Part shown: positions 49,823-58,964 of the stretch, in pieces
Position numbering within the stretch: the first letter of the stretch is position 1
Layout of the letters: every line of letters begins with the position of its first letter
The notes under the pieces: model-generated
What the model was told of the DNA's origin: nothing
Seen by the model: only the letters and a program-made list of their open reading frames with translations
Database searches by the model: none
Origin: Nocardia sp. NBC_01329
GTDB lineage: Bacteria > Actinomycetota > Actinomycetes > Mycobacteriales > Mycobacteriaceae
Assembly: GCF_035956715.1 (NCBI RefSeq)
Contig: NZ_CP108381.1
Coordinates: 3,162,001 to 3,226,000, forward strand
Length of the DNA: 64,000 nt
Direction: 5' to 3'
Made by a program: the position numbers and the translations under genes

Positions 49823-49981
49823 TCAGGAGCGCAGATCTCGCTGATCGAACCGCAGGAATCCGCACGCGACCATGACTGCCGAAGCCGCAGCGAGGATGCT
49901 CGCGTCTGCCCAGCGCCCGCGGAACGCCTGCACCAGTCCGACCTTCTGCAGGTTGAGCCTCGGGAACTGCAGCGCCCCGAG
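49823..49981 (-). pseudogene. Possible C-terminal remnant of an ABC-2 permease
   Basis: A minus-strand frame without a start reads LQKVGLVQAFRGRWADASIL, a hydrophobic stretch, then GFLRFDQRDLRS and stop. The final span followed by a basic (R)F-x-R-RD end is typical of ABC-2 permease C-termini. No upstream part of such a gene is seen. The rest of gap 49665-50143 holds only promoter elements, including a direct repeat TCTTTACNGC/TCTTTACAGG at 50043-50062. Confidence 0.3.
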
Positions 49982-50143
49982 CCGTAGGGAGGGGTGGTTC
50001 GGTCCACTGGAGTCACGGGCCCGCGGTTTGCGTTTCCAGCGGTCTTTACGGCATCTTTACAGGAGGAGAGCCGGGAAGTCTGGTCGGCGTACCCGGTCCG
50101 ATTGCGGGCCGGGGTCGACGCCGACGAAAGATGACCCACGCTG

Positions 50144-51448
50144 ATGAACTCACCCCGGCCCCCACTCTTCGCCCGAGGTTCCTGGCCGGAGACCCGGCGG
50201 ATCACCGCGATCCTGCGCACCGAGACCGCCGGTGGCGTGCTCCTGATCATCGCCGCGGCCGTCGGGCTCATCTGGGCCAACACCCCCTGGTCGAGCGCTT
50301 ACGAAGCACTACGCGATTTCCAGGTGGGCCCGGCGGGCCTGCATCTGAACCTCTCGCTGGAGACGTGGGCCGCCGACGGCCTGCTCGCGGTGTTCTTCTT
50401 CGTCGTCGGCCTCGAACTCAAACGCGAATTCGTCGCCGGGGACCTGCGCGACCCCCGCCGTGCGGCACTACCGGTGGTGGCAGCAGTCGGCGGGATGGTC
50501 GGCCCGGCCCTGATCTTCCTCGCGTTCAACCTCGGCAACGGCGACGCCGTGCAGGGCTGGGCGATCCCCACCGCCACCGATATCGCCTTCGCCCTGGCCG
50601 TCCTCGCGGTCGTCAGTTCTCATCTGCCCACCGCGCTGCGCACCTTCTTGCTCACCCTCGCCGTGGTCGACGATCTTCTCGCGGTGACGGTGATCGCGAT
50701 CTTCTACACCGACGAGCTGCATCTGCCCTACCTGGGACTGGCTGTGCTACCCCTCGCTGCCTTCACCTTCGCGGTCCAGCGCCGGATCCGGTCGCCGTGG
50801 GTGTTGATACCGCTGGCGGCGGCGACCTGGTGGCTGGTGCACCAATCCGGAGTACATGCCACCGTCGCGGGGGTGTTGCTGGGCTTCGCCGTGCCCGTTC
50901 TCACCACCCGTTCCGGGGCCGGTGATCCGTCGGCGCACGACCCGGGGTCGGCCGAGTGGTTCGAACACCGGATCCGCCCCTTCTCCGCCGGGGTCGCGGT
51001 GCCGGTGTTCGCGTTCTTCGCGGCCGGGGTCACCATCGGCGGCCTCAGCGGAATGGTCGATTCACTCACCGATCGGGTCACGCTCGGCATCGTCGTGGGC
51101 CTGGTGGCCGGTAAGGCAGTCGGAATTCTGCTCACGACCTTCCTGACCGCGAAACTCACCCGCGCCGAGCTGGACTCCGAACTGAGCTGGATCGATGTCA
51201 CCGGTGTGGCGTTGCTCGGCGGGATCGGATTCACGGTTTCGCTGCTGATCGGGGAACTGGCGTTCGCGGAGCAGCCGGTGTGGGAAGACCATGTCCGCAT
51301 CGGGGTCCTCGTCGGCACCCTGACCGCCGCGCTGCTGGCCACCATCGTGCTACGGGCACGCAACCGCGTCTACCGCCGCATCGCCGAAGAAGAAACCCGG
51401 GACGACGACAACGACGGTATCCCCGACATCTACCAGCAAGGGGCCTGA
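50144..51448 (+). CDS. nhaA: Na+/H+ antiporter NhaA
   Basis: 434 residues, about 11-12 membrane spans. Exchanges Na+ (Li+) for H+ at the membrane. The ion-binding Asp pair is in [29 protein letters not shown] and GLELKREF are NhaA blocks, and [15 protein letters not shown] is in the C-terminal half. The last 15 residues ([11 protein letters not shown]) form a DxDxDG-like Ca2+-binding repeat, a feature of some actinobacterial members. The hydrolase gene follows three bases later. Confidence 0.93.
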   Translation: MNSPRPPLFARGSWPETRRITAILRTETAGGVLLIIAAAVGLIWANTPWSSAYEALRDFQVGPAGLHLNLSLETWAADGLLAVFFFVVGLELKREFVAGDLRDPRRAALPVVAAVGGMVGPALIFLAFNLGNGDAVQGWAIPTATDIAFALAVLAVVSSHLPTALRTFLLTLAVVDDLLAVTVIAIFYTDELHLPYLGLAVLPLAAFTFAVQRRIRSPWVLIPLAAATWWLVHQSGVHATVAGVLLGFAVPVLTTRSGAGDPSAHDPGSAEWFEHRIRPFSAGVAVPVFAFFAAGVTIGGLSGMVDSLTDRVTLGIVVGLVAGKAVGILLTTFLTAKLTRAELDSELSWIDVTGVALLGGIGFTVSLLIGELAFAEQPVWEDHVRIGVLVGTLTAALLATIVLRARNRVYRRIAEEETRDDDNDGIPDIYQQGA

Positions 51449-51450
51449 CG

Positions 51451-52365
51451 ATGCCGTCAGAATTCGATACTCACCCCACATCGGGAAAAGCAAGCCGGCG
51501 GATGGGATCGGTTTACCTCAACACACCCAGCGGTGAGGTGATCCACCTGTGGTGCACCGAGCAATTACAGGGCTGGGACACGGCCTACCAGCGGCGGACC
51601 ATTGCGACGTCGGCCGGCCCCACTCGTGTCGTGGCTCTCGGGGATGCACACGGGTCGGGGCCCACTGTCGTGGTTATCCCGGGAACGAACATGAACACCG
51701 CGGCAACGCTGCCGTTTCTGTCGGAGCTGGCGACACGGCATCGAGTCGTCGCCTTGGATGTTCCGGGCCAGCCCGGTCTCAGCGCGCCACAGCGGCCGCG
51801 CAGAGACCGGATGACCTGGTACGGGCGGTGGCTCGACGAGGTGCTCGAGGAGACCGTGCCCGACACGGCCGTACTGATCGGGCATTCGCTGGGCGGCGCG
51901 ATCGCTCTGACCTGTTCATCGCAGCGGGTCGCCGGCCGTGTGCTGATAGCACCGGCCGGACTTGCTCGCCTGGCTGTGCCGCCGCGCCTGCTCGCGGTAA
52001 CCCTTGCCTGGCTCGCTTCTCCGTCGCGTGAGCGCACACACCGCCTTTTGCGATTGATGACGGGCCCGACACGAACTGTTACACCGCATCTGGTCGAGTG
52101 GATGACCCTGGTCGCCCGCTACTGCCGAACGACGCTGGCACCGGCACCCCTGGCCTCCGCACTGCTCAACAGTGGCCGGTCGGTGCCCTGCATTGTCGCC
52201 ACCGGCTCGCATGACATATTCCTGCCGCCCAGGCGTCTCGAACCCGCTGTTCGAAACCTACTCGGCACCGAGCTGCGCGTACTGCCGGACTGTGGGCACT
52301 TGGCCCTCGACGACAACCCGGCCGGGGTCGTAGAACTCATCGACGAGCTGTCCGGGCGCATCTGA
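51451..52365 (+). CDS. Alpha/beta-hydrolase
   Basis: 304 residues from ATG 51451. Fold signature: oxyanion loop VVIPGTNMNT, nucleophile elbow GHSLGG (Ser at about residue 149), acid Asp in GSHDIFLPP and His in CGHLALDD. All three catalytic residues are present. A cap region rich in Leu and Arg lies between about 165 and 235. Substrate unknown. It is co-transcribed with nhaA (2-bp gap). Confidence 0.85.
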   Translation: MPSEFDTHPTSGKASRRMGSVYLNTPSGEVIHLWCTEQLQGWDTAYQRRTIATSAGPTRVVALGDAHGSGPTVVVIPGTNMNTAATLPFLSELATRHRVVALDVPGQPGLSAPQRPRRDRMTWYGRWLDEVLEETVPDTAVLIGHSLGGAIALTCSSQRVAGRVLIAPAGLARLAVPPRLLAVTLAWLASPSRERTHRLLRLMTGPTRTVTPHLVEWMTLVARYCRTTLAPAPLASALLNSGRSVPCIVATGSHDIFLPPRRLEPAVRNLLGTELRVLPDCGHLALDDNPAGVVELIDELSGRI

Positions 52366-52399
52366 CAAAGGCCCCGATGCACCGGATGCCCAGCAGCTC

Positions 52400-52546
52400 T
52401 CACGGCCCGGCAGCCGGCGCCCAGCAGATGGGCGGGGCCAGATCGACGCGCGGCCGGGTCTTGCCGAAGTGGGCGAGGCCGTTGTTGAGTACGGCGTTCG
52501 CCCACTCGTCGAAGGTGATCCCGATTCCCTCCCCGCGCCTGGTCAC
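52400..52546 (-). CDS. Small orphan ORF, 48 residues
   Basis: GTG 52544-52546, preceded by AAGAGA, opens a frame containing GIGITFDEWANAVLNNGLA and ending ICWAPAAGP. The composition is protein-like and faintly recalls the helical repeats of large LuxR-type regulators, so it may be a fragment. It sits between the hydrolase and hydrogenase genes. No family is assigned. Confidence 0.25.
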   Translation of the reverse strand: MTRRGEGIGITFDEWANAVLNNGLAHFGKTRPRVDLAPPICWAPAAGP

Positions 52547-52580
52547 GTCTCTTATGGTGGCAGGTCACGTTTCTGCTCGC

Positions 52581-53141
52581 TCAGGCCCTGTCCGGTGCCC
52601 CGACCGGAAACCCACTCGATTGCGGTATCCGGGCAAGGAAGAACGAAGGGTCGCGGAAACGCCCCGAGGTATCCCGGAGGGGGACCCACCGCGCGATACC
52701 GGCCAGCACCGCTTCGATCACCACCGGCACCGCGGATGCTACCGGGGGCGAGAGCCCGACCCCGGTGTCGAGGCGCACGGCTTCGACACCGAAGATCACG
52801 AGCCTGCCGGGCCGGCGTCCCAGGGCGTCCCCCAGCGCGACAGTTTCGGCCAAGCCGAGGCAATGGGAACCGGCCGTTGCCGGTGCACGACGAAGCCGGG
52901 CGGTATCGATGCGTAGCACCCGGCCCGGGCTCGCCGGTTCACAGATCACAGCGTCGACGACGACAGCCAGGTCCGCGCCGGTCCACAGATCCATGAGTCG
53001 GGTGGGCTCGCCCTCCGAGACCTCAACTGATATCCCCGGTATCCGCCATTGCGCGATAAGTGATGCCACCACCGGGCCGATCCCGTCGTCGCGGCGCAAG
53101 CCGGTGCCCATCCCGATGACGACCACACGCGATTTCGTCAT
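52581..53141 (-). CDS. Hydrogenase maturation endopeptidase (M52, HyaD/HycI family)
   Basis: 186 residues from ATG 53139-53141, overlapping the large-subunit stop (ATGA). It removes the C-terminal extension of the hydrogenase large subunit after Ni insertion. The family N-terminus GMGTGLRRDDGIGP supplies the first Ni-binding acidic residue (Asp in DDG), and VVDAV the second. It is the last gene of the hydrogenase operon; no other maturation (hyp) genes are in the window. Confidence 0.88.
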   Translation of the reverse strand: MTKSRVVVIGMGTGLRRDDGIGPVVASLIAQWRIPGISVEVSEGEPTRLMDLWTGADLAVVVDAVICEPASPGRVLRIDTARLRRAPATAGSHCLGLAETVALGDALGRRPGRLVIFGVEAVRLDTGVGLSPPVASAVPVVIEAVLAGIARWVPLRDTSGRFRDPSFFLARIPQSSGFPVGAPDRA

Positions 53142-54430
53142 CGCCCGACCATGTCGAGCGTCAGGAAGTGCGCCGAACAGGAGATGCACGGATCGTGGTT
53201 GCGAATCGTCCGCTCGCAGAGGGCGGTCAGGGTCGCGTCGGAGAGGTCGAGATTGGCGGCCACTACTCGCCGCAGATCCTCCTCCATCGCCGCCTGATTC
53301 TGCGAGGTCGGCGGAATGATCTCGGCGGCACTCACGAGCCCGTCCACACCGATGTCGTAGCGGTGATAGAGCAGACCGCGTGGCGCCTCGCTCACCCCGT
53401 GACCTGTCCTGGCGCGCGAACGCACGGGTACCGCCGGGCGGAGGGGTCGCCGGTAGCCGGCGATGAGCGTCAACGCCTCTTCCATCGCGTAGACGACCTC
53501 CACCAAGCGCACCAGAATGCTCCGGAAAGGATTGCGGCAGGCGCTGCCCAGCCCGATCTCGTTCGCGACCTGACGGGCGGTCGCCGACAGTTGCGGGAAG
53601 TTCAGCGTGTATCTGGCCAGTGGACCGGTCGCGTACCGCCGGCCGTCGAGCGTCGCGTACAGCGCGGTGGAATGCCGGCCCTGCCGCTCGACCACATGCC
53701 GGGTGAATTCAGCTGCGGGGAAGCGCATTCCGCTGCTCGTATGAATTTCACCGGTCTCGATGGGATAGCGCTCGGGATGGTCGGCGGCCAGCAGTTCACA
53801 GTCGAGCTCGGCGTCGGGGAAGTCGAAGCGGGCGATCTGCCGGGCGGTGCGCACCGCAGCGTCCAGGCCGGCGCGTAGTCGCTCGGCCACCGGCGCGAGG
53901 TCACGCGGATCCGGGACCGAGTAGAAGCCGCCGAGTTTGACGTTGACCGGATGGATCGCCCGCCCCCCGAGCACTTCGAGCAGCGTATTGCCCGCTTTCT
54001 TCATGGAAAGCCCCTGCTCGACCAGCCCGGGTTCGGCTCGGGCGAGAGCTACGGCGTCCGGGTAGCCGAGGAAGTCGGGTATGTGCAGCAGGAACATGTG
54101 CAGGCAATGGCTCGCGATCCATTCGCCGCAGTACAGGAGTCGCCGCAGATCGATCAGCGGCGGATCCAACTCGACCCCGCACGCCTGCTCCAGCGCATTG
54201 CACGCACTCACTTGATAGGCCACCGGGCAGATCCCGCAGATCCGCGAGGTGATATCGGGCGGCTCGGTGTAGGCCCGGCCGCGCAGCAGCGCTTCGAAGA
54301 ACCGCGGTGGTTCGTAGATGTGGAGTTCGGCGGCCTCGACTACACCCCGGTCGACGACGATACGCAGCGCGCCCTCACCTTCCACCCGAGCCAGCGACTC
54401 GACCTTCAGGTACCTGCTACGGCTGGTCAC
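53138..54430 (-). CDS. hyhL: Group 3b [NiFe]-hydrogenase large (alpha) subunit
   Basis: 430 residues from GTG 54428-54430, overlapping the small-subunit gene by 14 bp. It holds the NiFe(CN)2CO centre. L1 motif [11 protein letters not shown] and L2 motif [18 protein letters not shown] supply the four Ni/Fe Cys. The short C-terminal extension after the His is the substrate of the neighbouring endopeptidase. In group 3b enzymes it reversibly couples H2 to NAD(P)(H). Confidence 0.92.
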   Translation of the reverse strand: MTSRSRYLKVESLARVEGEGALRIVVDRGVVEAAELHIYEPPRFFEALLRGRAYTEPPDITSRICGICPVAYQVSACNALEQACGVELDPPLIDLRRLLYCGEWIASHCLHMFLLHIPDFLGYPDAVALARAEPGLVEQGLSMKKAGNTLLEVLGGRAIHPVNVKLGGFYSVPDPRDLAPVAERLRAGLDAAVRTARQIARFDFPDAELDCELLAADHPERYPIETGEIHTSSGMRFPAAEFTRHVVERQGRHSTALYATLDGRRYATGPLARYTLNFPQLSATARQVANEIGLGSACRNPFRSILVRLVEVVYAMEEALTLIAGYRRPLRPAVPVRSRARTGHGVSEAPRGLLYHRYDIGVDGLVSAAEIIPPTSQNQAAMEEDLRRVVAANLDLSDATLTALCERTIRNHDPCISCSAHFLTLDMVGR

Positions 54431-55187
54431 GGCGCGGCTCCGCGAATTCGGGTGCGGCCGCGGCGTAGGTCGCGAACACACGGTCGACATCGTCGACCGA
54501 CATCCCGTTGACCCGGAGGATCGGCAGCAGCGCATGGATATTGGGCTCCGCCATCGGCCCGAAGCAACCGAAGCAGCCGCGGTGGTAGGCCGGGCACAGC
54601 GCCCCGCACCCGGCCTGGGTCACCGGGCCCAGGCATGGAATACCCTCGGCAACGGTCACACACGTGGTGCCGCGGCGCTTGCACTCGGTGCACACGCTGG
54701 TGTTCGGGATATCGGGGGCGCGACCGGCCAGGAAAGCGCAGAGAGTATCGAGCAACTGGCGGCGATCGATCGGGCAGCCGCGCAGCTCGTAATCCACCGG
54801 CACATGGTCGGAGATCGGGGTCGATGTCGCCAGGGTGTCGATGTACTCCGGGCTGGCGTAGACCGCCGAGGTGAACTCGGCGGTATCGGCGAAATTGCGC
54901 AGCGCCTGGATACCTCCGTGCGTCGCGCACGCTCCGATCGCCACGAGAATCCGCGACTGCTCACGGATCTCGGTGATCCGGCGCAGTTCCTCCGGTGTGG
55001 TCACCGAGCCCTCGACCAAGGAAACATCGTAGGGTCCCGGCTCCGCGGCGCTCGATGCTTCGGTGAAATGCGCGATCCGGATCTGCCCGGCCAGCGCGAG
55101 GAGTTCGTCCTCGCAGTCGAGCAAGGTCAGCTGGCAGCCGTCGCAGGAGGTGAACTTCCAGACCGCGAGCGTCGGAGTCGTCGTCAT
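54417..55187 (-). CDS. hyhS: Group 3b [NiFe]-hydrogenase small (delta) subunit
   Basis: 256 residues from ATG 55185-55187 (ATGA overlap with the gamma gene). It carries the Fe-S relay next to the active site: proximal-cluster Cys in FTSCDGCQL and GACATHGG, then Cys in [26 protein letters not shown] and GCFGCFGP for further clusters. No Tat signal, so it is cytosolic, as expected for group 3b. Confidence 0.92.
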   Translation of the reverse strand: MTTTPTLAVWKFTSCDGCQLTLLDCEDELLALAGQIRIAHFTEASSAAEPGPYDVSLVEGSVTTPEELRRITEIREQSRILVAIGACATHGGIQALRNFADTAEFTSAVYASPEYIDTLATSTPISDHVPVDYELRGCPIDRRQLLDTLCAFLAGRAPDIPNTSVCTECKRRGTTCVTVAEGIPCLGPVTQAGCGALCPAYHRGCFGCFGPMAEPNIHALLPILRVNGMSVDDVDRVFATYAAAAPEFAEPRRDQP

Positions 55188-56038
55188 AGTTCTCGCACCC
55201 CCAGCAACGGTTCGGCCACGGTATAGGTGACGATCGGGCCGTCCCGGCACAGCAGCAGCGGGCCCAGCTGGCAGTGTCCGCACCGCGCGACACCGCATTC
55301 CATAGTGCGCTCCAGCGAAACCCGGATCCGGTCGCCCGGCACGTTCTTGCGCAGCAGCGCCTGGGCACAGAAACGCATCATCGGCTCCGGCCCGCACAGG
55401 AACCCGGTGGTCCGGGCCGGGTCGAGGTGCAACTGCGCCAACGGCTCGGTGACGAAACCGACCCGTCCCGGCCATTGCGGGCTCGGATGGTCCACGGTCC
55501 GATGGAGTTCGACCGAACCGTCGCGCACCCAGCTCTCCTGGTCACCCGCGAACAGAAGATCAGCGGGCGTGCGCGCTCCGGTGATCACCACGACACGGCG
55601 GTAGCTACCGCGATCGGCCAATGCGGCGAGCACCAACGGTCGCAACGGTGCGAGCCCGACTCCCCCGCCGACGACCACGAGGTCTCCCCCGGCCGCCGAT
55701 TCCACGTCCCATCCGGTACCGAACGGCCCGCGCACGCCGACCAGTCCGCCCACACCGGTGCTGCTCAATGCCCCGCTGACCGCGCCGACCTTCCTGATCG
55801 TGTGTTCGAGTACGTCACCGCGACCGGTCGGGTCGCCGCTGATCGAGATCGCGATCTCGCCGACGCCGAAGCTGTAGAGCATCATGAACTGCCCGGCCCG
55901 GAATCGGCCCGCAGCGCGGCGCACGGGTTCCAGCGTCAGCGTGACGGTGTCGTGGGTCGGCGCTGTCCGCCGCACCACCCGGTACGGGAGCATGGTGTCA
56001 CTCGCCGCGGCGGCCTGCGCCTGCACATCGGCACTCAT
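55184..56038 (-). CDS. hyhG: Group 3b hydrogenase diaphorase (gamma) subunit, FAD/NAD(P)-binding
   Basis: 284 residues from ATG 56036-56038 (ATGA overlap with the cNMP gene). Ferredoxin-NADP+ reductase fold: the FAD part ends around [12 protein letters not shown] (residues about 60-70). The NAD(P) part has [27 protein letters not shown] and [11 protein letters not shown]-terminal [2Fe-2S] Cys set is [17 protein letters not shown]. It transfers electrons between NAD(P)H and the Fe-S subunits. Confidence 0.92.
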   Translation of the reverse strand: MSADVQAQAAAASDTMLPYRVVRRTAPTHDTVTLTLEPVRRAAGRFRAGQFMMLYSFGVGEIAISISGDPTGRGDVLEHTIRKVGAVSGALSSTGVGGLVGVRGPFGTGWDVESAAGGDLVVVGGGVGLAPLRPLVLAALADRGSYRRVVVITGARTPADLLFAGDQESWVRDGSVELHRTVDHPSPQWPGRVGFVTEPLAQLHLDPARTTGFLCGPEPMMRFCAQALLRKNVPGDRIRVSLERTMECGVARCGHCQLGPLLLCRDGPIVTYTVAEPLLGVREL

Positions 56039-56544
56039 GGCGTCTCGGCAGTGGCGGTGCCGGGGAGCTGCGCGGAGACCCGGAACTCGGCGGGGTCGCG
56101 ATACAGGTCGGCCAGCCGCGCGCGTGTGGCCTGCAGCCGGGCGAGTAGCGCCTCGAACAGCGCCAGGATCAGATCCCGGCCGAAACGCGGATCGTCTTCG
56201 CAGAGTCCGGTCAGTGTGGCGGAGTCGAATTCGACGGCATCCACCGGTTCGGTGGTCAGCGCACCGAAATGCCAGCGATAGGGAGGCACCAGCCACGACC
56301 AGCCCAGGAGGTCGCCGGCGTCCAGTGTCTGCACGACGATGTCGTCGCGCCCACTCACTTGCGCGTCCAAACTGATCCGGCCGCTGCGGATCAGCCAGCA
56401 CCGGTCCGCCCGTTGCCCCTCCTGGATCACCCGGTACGCGGCGGGAAACGAGACCTCGCGCCCGGCCCGAGCCAGCTTGCCGAGATCGTCGCTGTCGAGC
56501 GTCTCGAGGTTCGCGAACCCGGACAGATCCTCAGCGGTCGGCAT
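56035..56544 (-). CDS. Cyclic-nucleotide-binding-domain protein without HTH
   Basis: 169 residues. CRP-like beta-roll (FPAAYRVIQEGQRADRCWLIRSG; LDAGDLLGWSWLVPPYRW) followed by a dimerisation-type helix (LFEALLARLQATRARLADLY), but the chain ends before any DNA-binding domain. It overlaps the beta-subunit gene by 14 bp and the gamma gene by ATGA, so it is made with the hydrogenase. A role in allosteric control or assembly of the complex is inference. Confidence 0.85.
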   Translation of the reverse strand: MPTAEDLSGFANLETLDSDDLGKLARAGREVSFPAAYRVIQEGQRADRCWLIRSGRISLDAQVSGRDDIVVQTLDAGDLLGWSWLVPPYRWHFGALTTEPVDAVEFDSATLTGLCEDDPRFGRDLILALFEALLARLQATRARLADLYRDPAEFRVSAQLPGTATAETP

Positions 56545-57658
56545 CGCCGGCTTCCTCGTGCAGTTCGGCGAGGCTGGCCACCTCGGCGGTCAGATCGATC
56601 TCGGCCGGGCACCAGGCGATGCATCGTCCGCAGCCGACGCATCCCGAGCTGCCGAACTGATCGTGCCAGGTCCCGAGTTTGTGACTGAGCCATTGCCGGT
56701 AGCGGCTCTCTCCCGTCCGGCGCACGCTCCCGCCGTGCATATAGGAGAAATCCAGTTCGAAGCACGACGACCATTTCTCCCAGCGCTCCGCGTGCTCGCC
56801 CGTGAGGTCGGTGACATCTTCGGTGGTCGTACAGAAGCAGGTAGGACACACCATGGTGCAGTTCCCGCAGGTGAGGCAGCGGCTCGCGACATCCTGCCAG
56901 TGCGGCGACTCCCGTGAGTCGCGGACGAGCTGCGGGATATCGACATCGGGCATGGCACGGCCCATCCGGCCGGCCGCGGCGAACACCGCGTCGCGGGCCT
57001 GCGACACTTCGTCTTCGCCGGCGGGGCGGGCGTTCAGTTCCGCGAGGACCTCCGCGCCCTCCTCGCTACCGACCTCCACCAGGAAGCGGTGTTCTCCGCC
57101 GTCGGCGCGCTCGGTGAGCGCAAGGTCATATCCTGCGGTAACCCCCGGTCCGGTGCCCATGGAGGCGCAGAAACACACCCCGCCCGGCTCGGTGCAATTG
57201 GCAGCCACGACGAACAGGTCTTTGTATCGGCCCGCGAACCCCGTATCGGGCTGTGCGCCGCCACCGAGCACCCGTTGCAGAATAGCGATGGATGCCAGAT
57301 CACAGCCGCGGACACCGAGGAAGGCGTAACGATCCGACGCTTCCTCGACAGGTTCCTCGGTCAGGTCGGGGCCGACACTCAGCATCTTGCGTCGCGGCGG
57401 GTGGAGAAACTGTTTCCAGGATCCGGGCCCGGCGGAGTGGGCGAAGACCGCCGGATCCTCGCGACGATGGAGCCGGTAACGCCCCGGCGCAGTCTCCACA
57501 CCCCAGCCGTCGGGTAATTGCGCACCCGAATCCAGCTCGTCCAGCACGATCGCGCTGTCGCGAACCTGCGGACCGATCACCCGGTATCCGTGTCCGCGCA
57601 ATACATCGACAAGTCGATCGAGACCGGCACGATCCATGGTCGCGCTGCTCTCGGGCAT
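56531..57658 (-). CDS. hyhB: Group 3b hydrogenase / sulfhydrogenase Fe-S (beta) subunit
   Basis: 375 residues. The N-terminal part is the sulfhydrogenase-beta-like domain (KQFLHPPRRKML; FLGVRGCDLASIAILQRV; YKDLFVVAANCTEPG). The C-terminal ferredoxin-like part has two [4Fe-4S] motifs, CLTCGNCTMVCPTCFC and CVGCGRCIAWCP. It links the diaphorase and hydrogenase halves. ATG 57656-57658 has GGAGG eight bases upstream. It is the first gene of the six-gene operon (beta, cNMP, gamma, delta, alpha, protease). Confidence 0.9.
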   Translation of the reverse strand: MPESSATMDRAGLDRLVDVLRGHGYRVIGPQVRDSAIVLDELDSGAQLPDGWGVETAPGRYRLHRREDPAVFAHSAGPGSWKQFLHPPRRKMLSVGPDLTEEPVEEASDRYAFLGVRGCDLASIAILQRVLGGGAQPDTGFAGRYKDLFVVAANCTEPGGVCFCASMGTGPGVTAGYDLALTERADGGEHRFLVEVGSEEGAEVLAELNARPAGEDEVSQARDAVFAAAGRMGRAMPDVDIPQLVRDSRESPHWQDVASRCLTCGNCTMVCPTCFCTTTEDVTDLTGEHAERWEKWSSCFELDFSYMHGGSVRRTGESRYRQWLSHKLGTWHDQFGSSGCVGCGRCIAWCPAEIDLTAEVASLAELHEEAGDADR

Positions 57659-57701
57659 CGTGGAAGCCTCCGTTCGGCGATTCGGATCACCTGTCTTCCC
57701 G

Positions 57702-57780
57702 AGTCTGTCCCCGCGGCGAGCTCATCGCGAGGGGCGAAGGTCCTCAATGGGTCGTGCCGGCACCGAGGGACCGAAGTCGC
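57702..57780 (-). promoter_or_regulatory. Putative DosR boxes and -10 for the hydrogenase operon
   Basis: GGGGC-GAAG-GTCCT (57731-57744), a 23-bp gap, then CAGACT (57707 to 57702). Another box, GGGAC-CGAA-GTCGC, lies at 57767-57780. The inferred leader is about 37 nt. The gap 57659-58005 contains these and the USP promoter only. Confidence 0.6.
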
Positions 57781-57901
57781 CGCGCCGCGTCCAGCACCGT
57801 GCGTCGAATGTCTCCGGTCGGCGGCGCCGAAACTACTCGGCAAGCCCGTTCCGGTAACGCCGGATCCGCGATGGATCTGTCCCCGGACGCCGCACCGACC
57901 A

Positions 57902-57966
57902 CTGTCTTCGGACCTCGGCATTGATGACCTTCGACAGGCGAGACAGCGAGCCCGCGAACCTAACCT
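57902..57966 (+). promoter_or_regulatory. Putative DosR-box pair and -10 for USP gene 58006
   Basis: CTGTC-TTCG-GACCT (57902-57915) and ATGAC-CTTC-GACAG (57924-57937), 22 bp apart. TAACCT (57961-57966) follows after 23 bp. Collinear with the promoter at 2536-2601. Confidence 0.52.
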
Positions 57967-58005
57967 ACGAACAACCGACCTGCTGCGCCGAAGGGATTTC
58001 CCGCT

Positions 58006-58935
58006 GTGGCCGCTCACCGTACGGATCACCCGCGCCGGCTCGCATCGGCCGCCGTCATGGTGGGAACCGACGGGTCGGAGGCCGCCGGCCGAGCGGTGCT
58101 CTGGGCTGCGGAAGCCGCTACCCGACATCGCCGGGAGCTGCATATCGTGCACGGACTCGACCTCATGGCCGCCTCCAGCACGCTCGGTCTCTACGATGTG
58201 ACCGTTCCCGGAGTCCTCGAGAACATCCGTCGCCGCGGCGCCGACTACGTGGCCGCCGCGGCCGCGCTCGCCAGGACCGTCGATCCCGGTTTGCCCATCC
58301 GGACCGAGGTCTCCGAGGCCGATCCTTCCCGGCTGCTCATCCAGCGATCGGGCACCGCGCATCTGGTCGTCCTCGGCGCATCCGGCCAGAGCTCGGCGTT
58401 CGCCCACCTCGGCTCCACCCTGCTCGCCGTCACCGCGCACGGGCGCGGCCGCGTCGTGGTGGTCCGGGGCAACGCCACGGATCAGGGGTCCCACAGTGCC
58501 CTGCCGGTGGTGGTCGGTGTCGACGGGAGCCGCACCGGTGATGCCGCGGTCGCGGCAGCCTTCGCCGAAGCGGCGGAGCGGGCAACCCCGCTGATCGCCG
58601 TCCATGCCTGGAGCGATCAGCGATTCGATCATCTCCTCGGCTATCCGAACGCGATCTCGAACCCCGATGTGGCGGCTGCGGCCCAGGCTGTCGTGGCCGA
58701 GCAGTTGGCCGGTTGGGACGAGAAATACCCCGATGTCGACGTCGTTCGCAAGGTATACCTGTCCGGCCCGAGGCATCAGCTCCTCGAGTGGTCGAAAGTA
58801 GCGCAACTCGTGGTTGTCGGCAGTCGCGGCAGAGGCGGATTCCGCGGTCTGCTGCTCGGTTCCACCGGCAACGCGCTCGTCCAGCACGCGCATTGTCCCG
58901 TCATGATCGCACACACCGAGCACGGTGCCCGGTGA
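58006..58935 (+). CDS. Tandem-domain universal stress protein (paralogue of 2658)
   Basis: 309 residues from GTG 58006; GAAGGGA at about -15 matches the paralogue. Domain 1 (VGTDGS; AHLGSTLLAV) and domain 2 (VGVDGS; GSRGRGGF...LGSTGNAL) are nearly collinear with the protein at 2658, so these are duplicates. As there, the first domain lacks the classic G-2x-G loop. It is divergent from the hydrogenase operon; the GerW-like gene follows 29 bp later. Confidence 0.93.
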   Translation: MAAHRTDHPRRLASAAVMVGTDGSEAAGRAVLWAAEAATRHRRELHIVHGLDLMAASSTLGLYDVTVPGVLENIRRRGADYVAAAAALARTVDPGLPIRTEVSEADPSRLLIQRSGTAHLVVLGASGQSSAFAHLGSTLLAVTAHGRGRVVVVRGNATDQGSHSALPVVVGVDGSRTGDAAVAAAFAEAAERATPLIAVHAWSDQRFDHLLGYPNAISNPDVAAAAQAVVAEQLAGWDEKYPDVDVVRKVYLSGPRHQLLEWSKVAQLVVVGSRGRGGFRGLLLGSTGNALVQHAHCPVMIAHTEHGAR

Positions 58936-58964
58936 AGAGGTCCTACACACAGCAGGGAGCACCG

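Noticed and set aside
49823..49981. Similarity of this stretch to the ABC ATPase at 60640-60670 (QKVGLVQAF)
   Set aside because: Only nine residues match and the continuation looks like a permease end. It was kept only as a low-confidence remnant, not as an ATPase copy.
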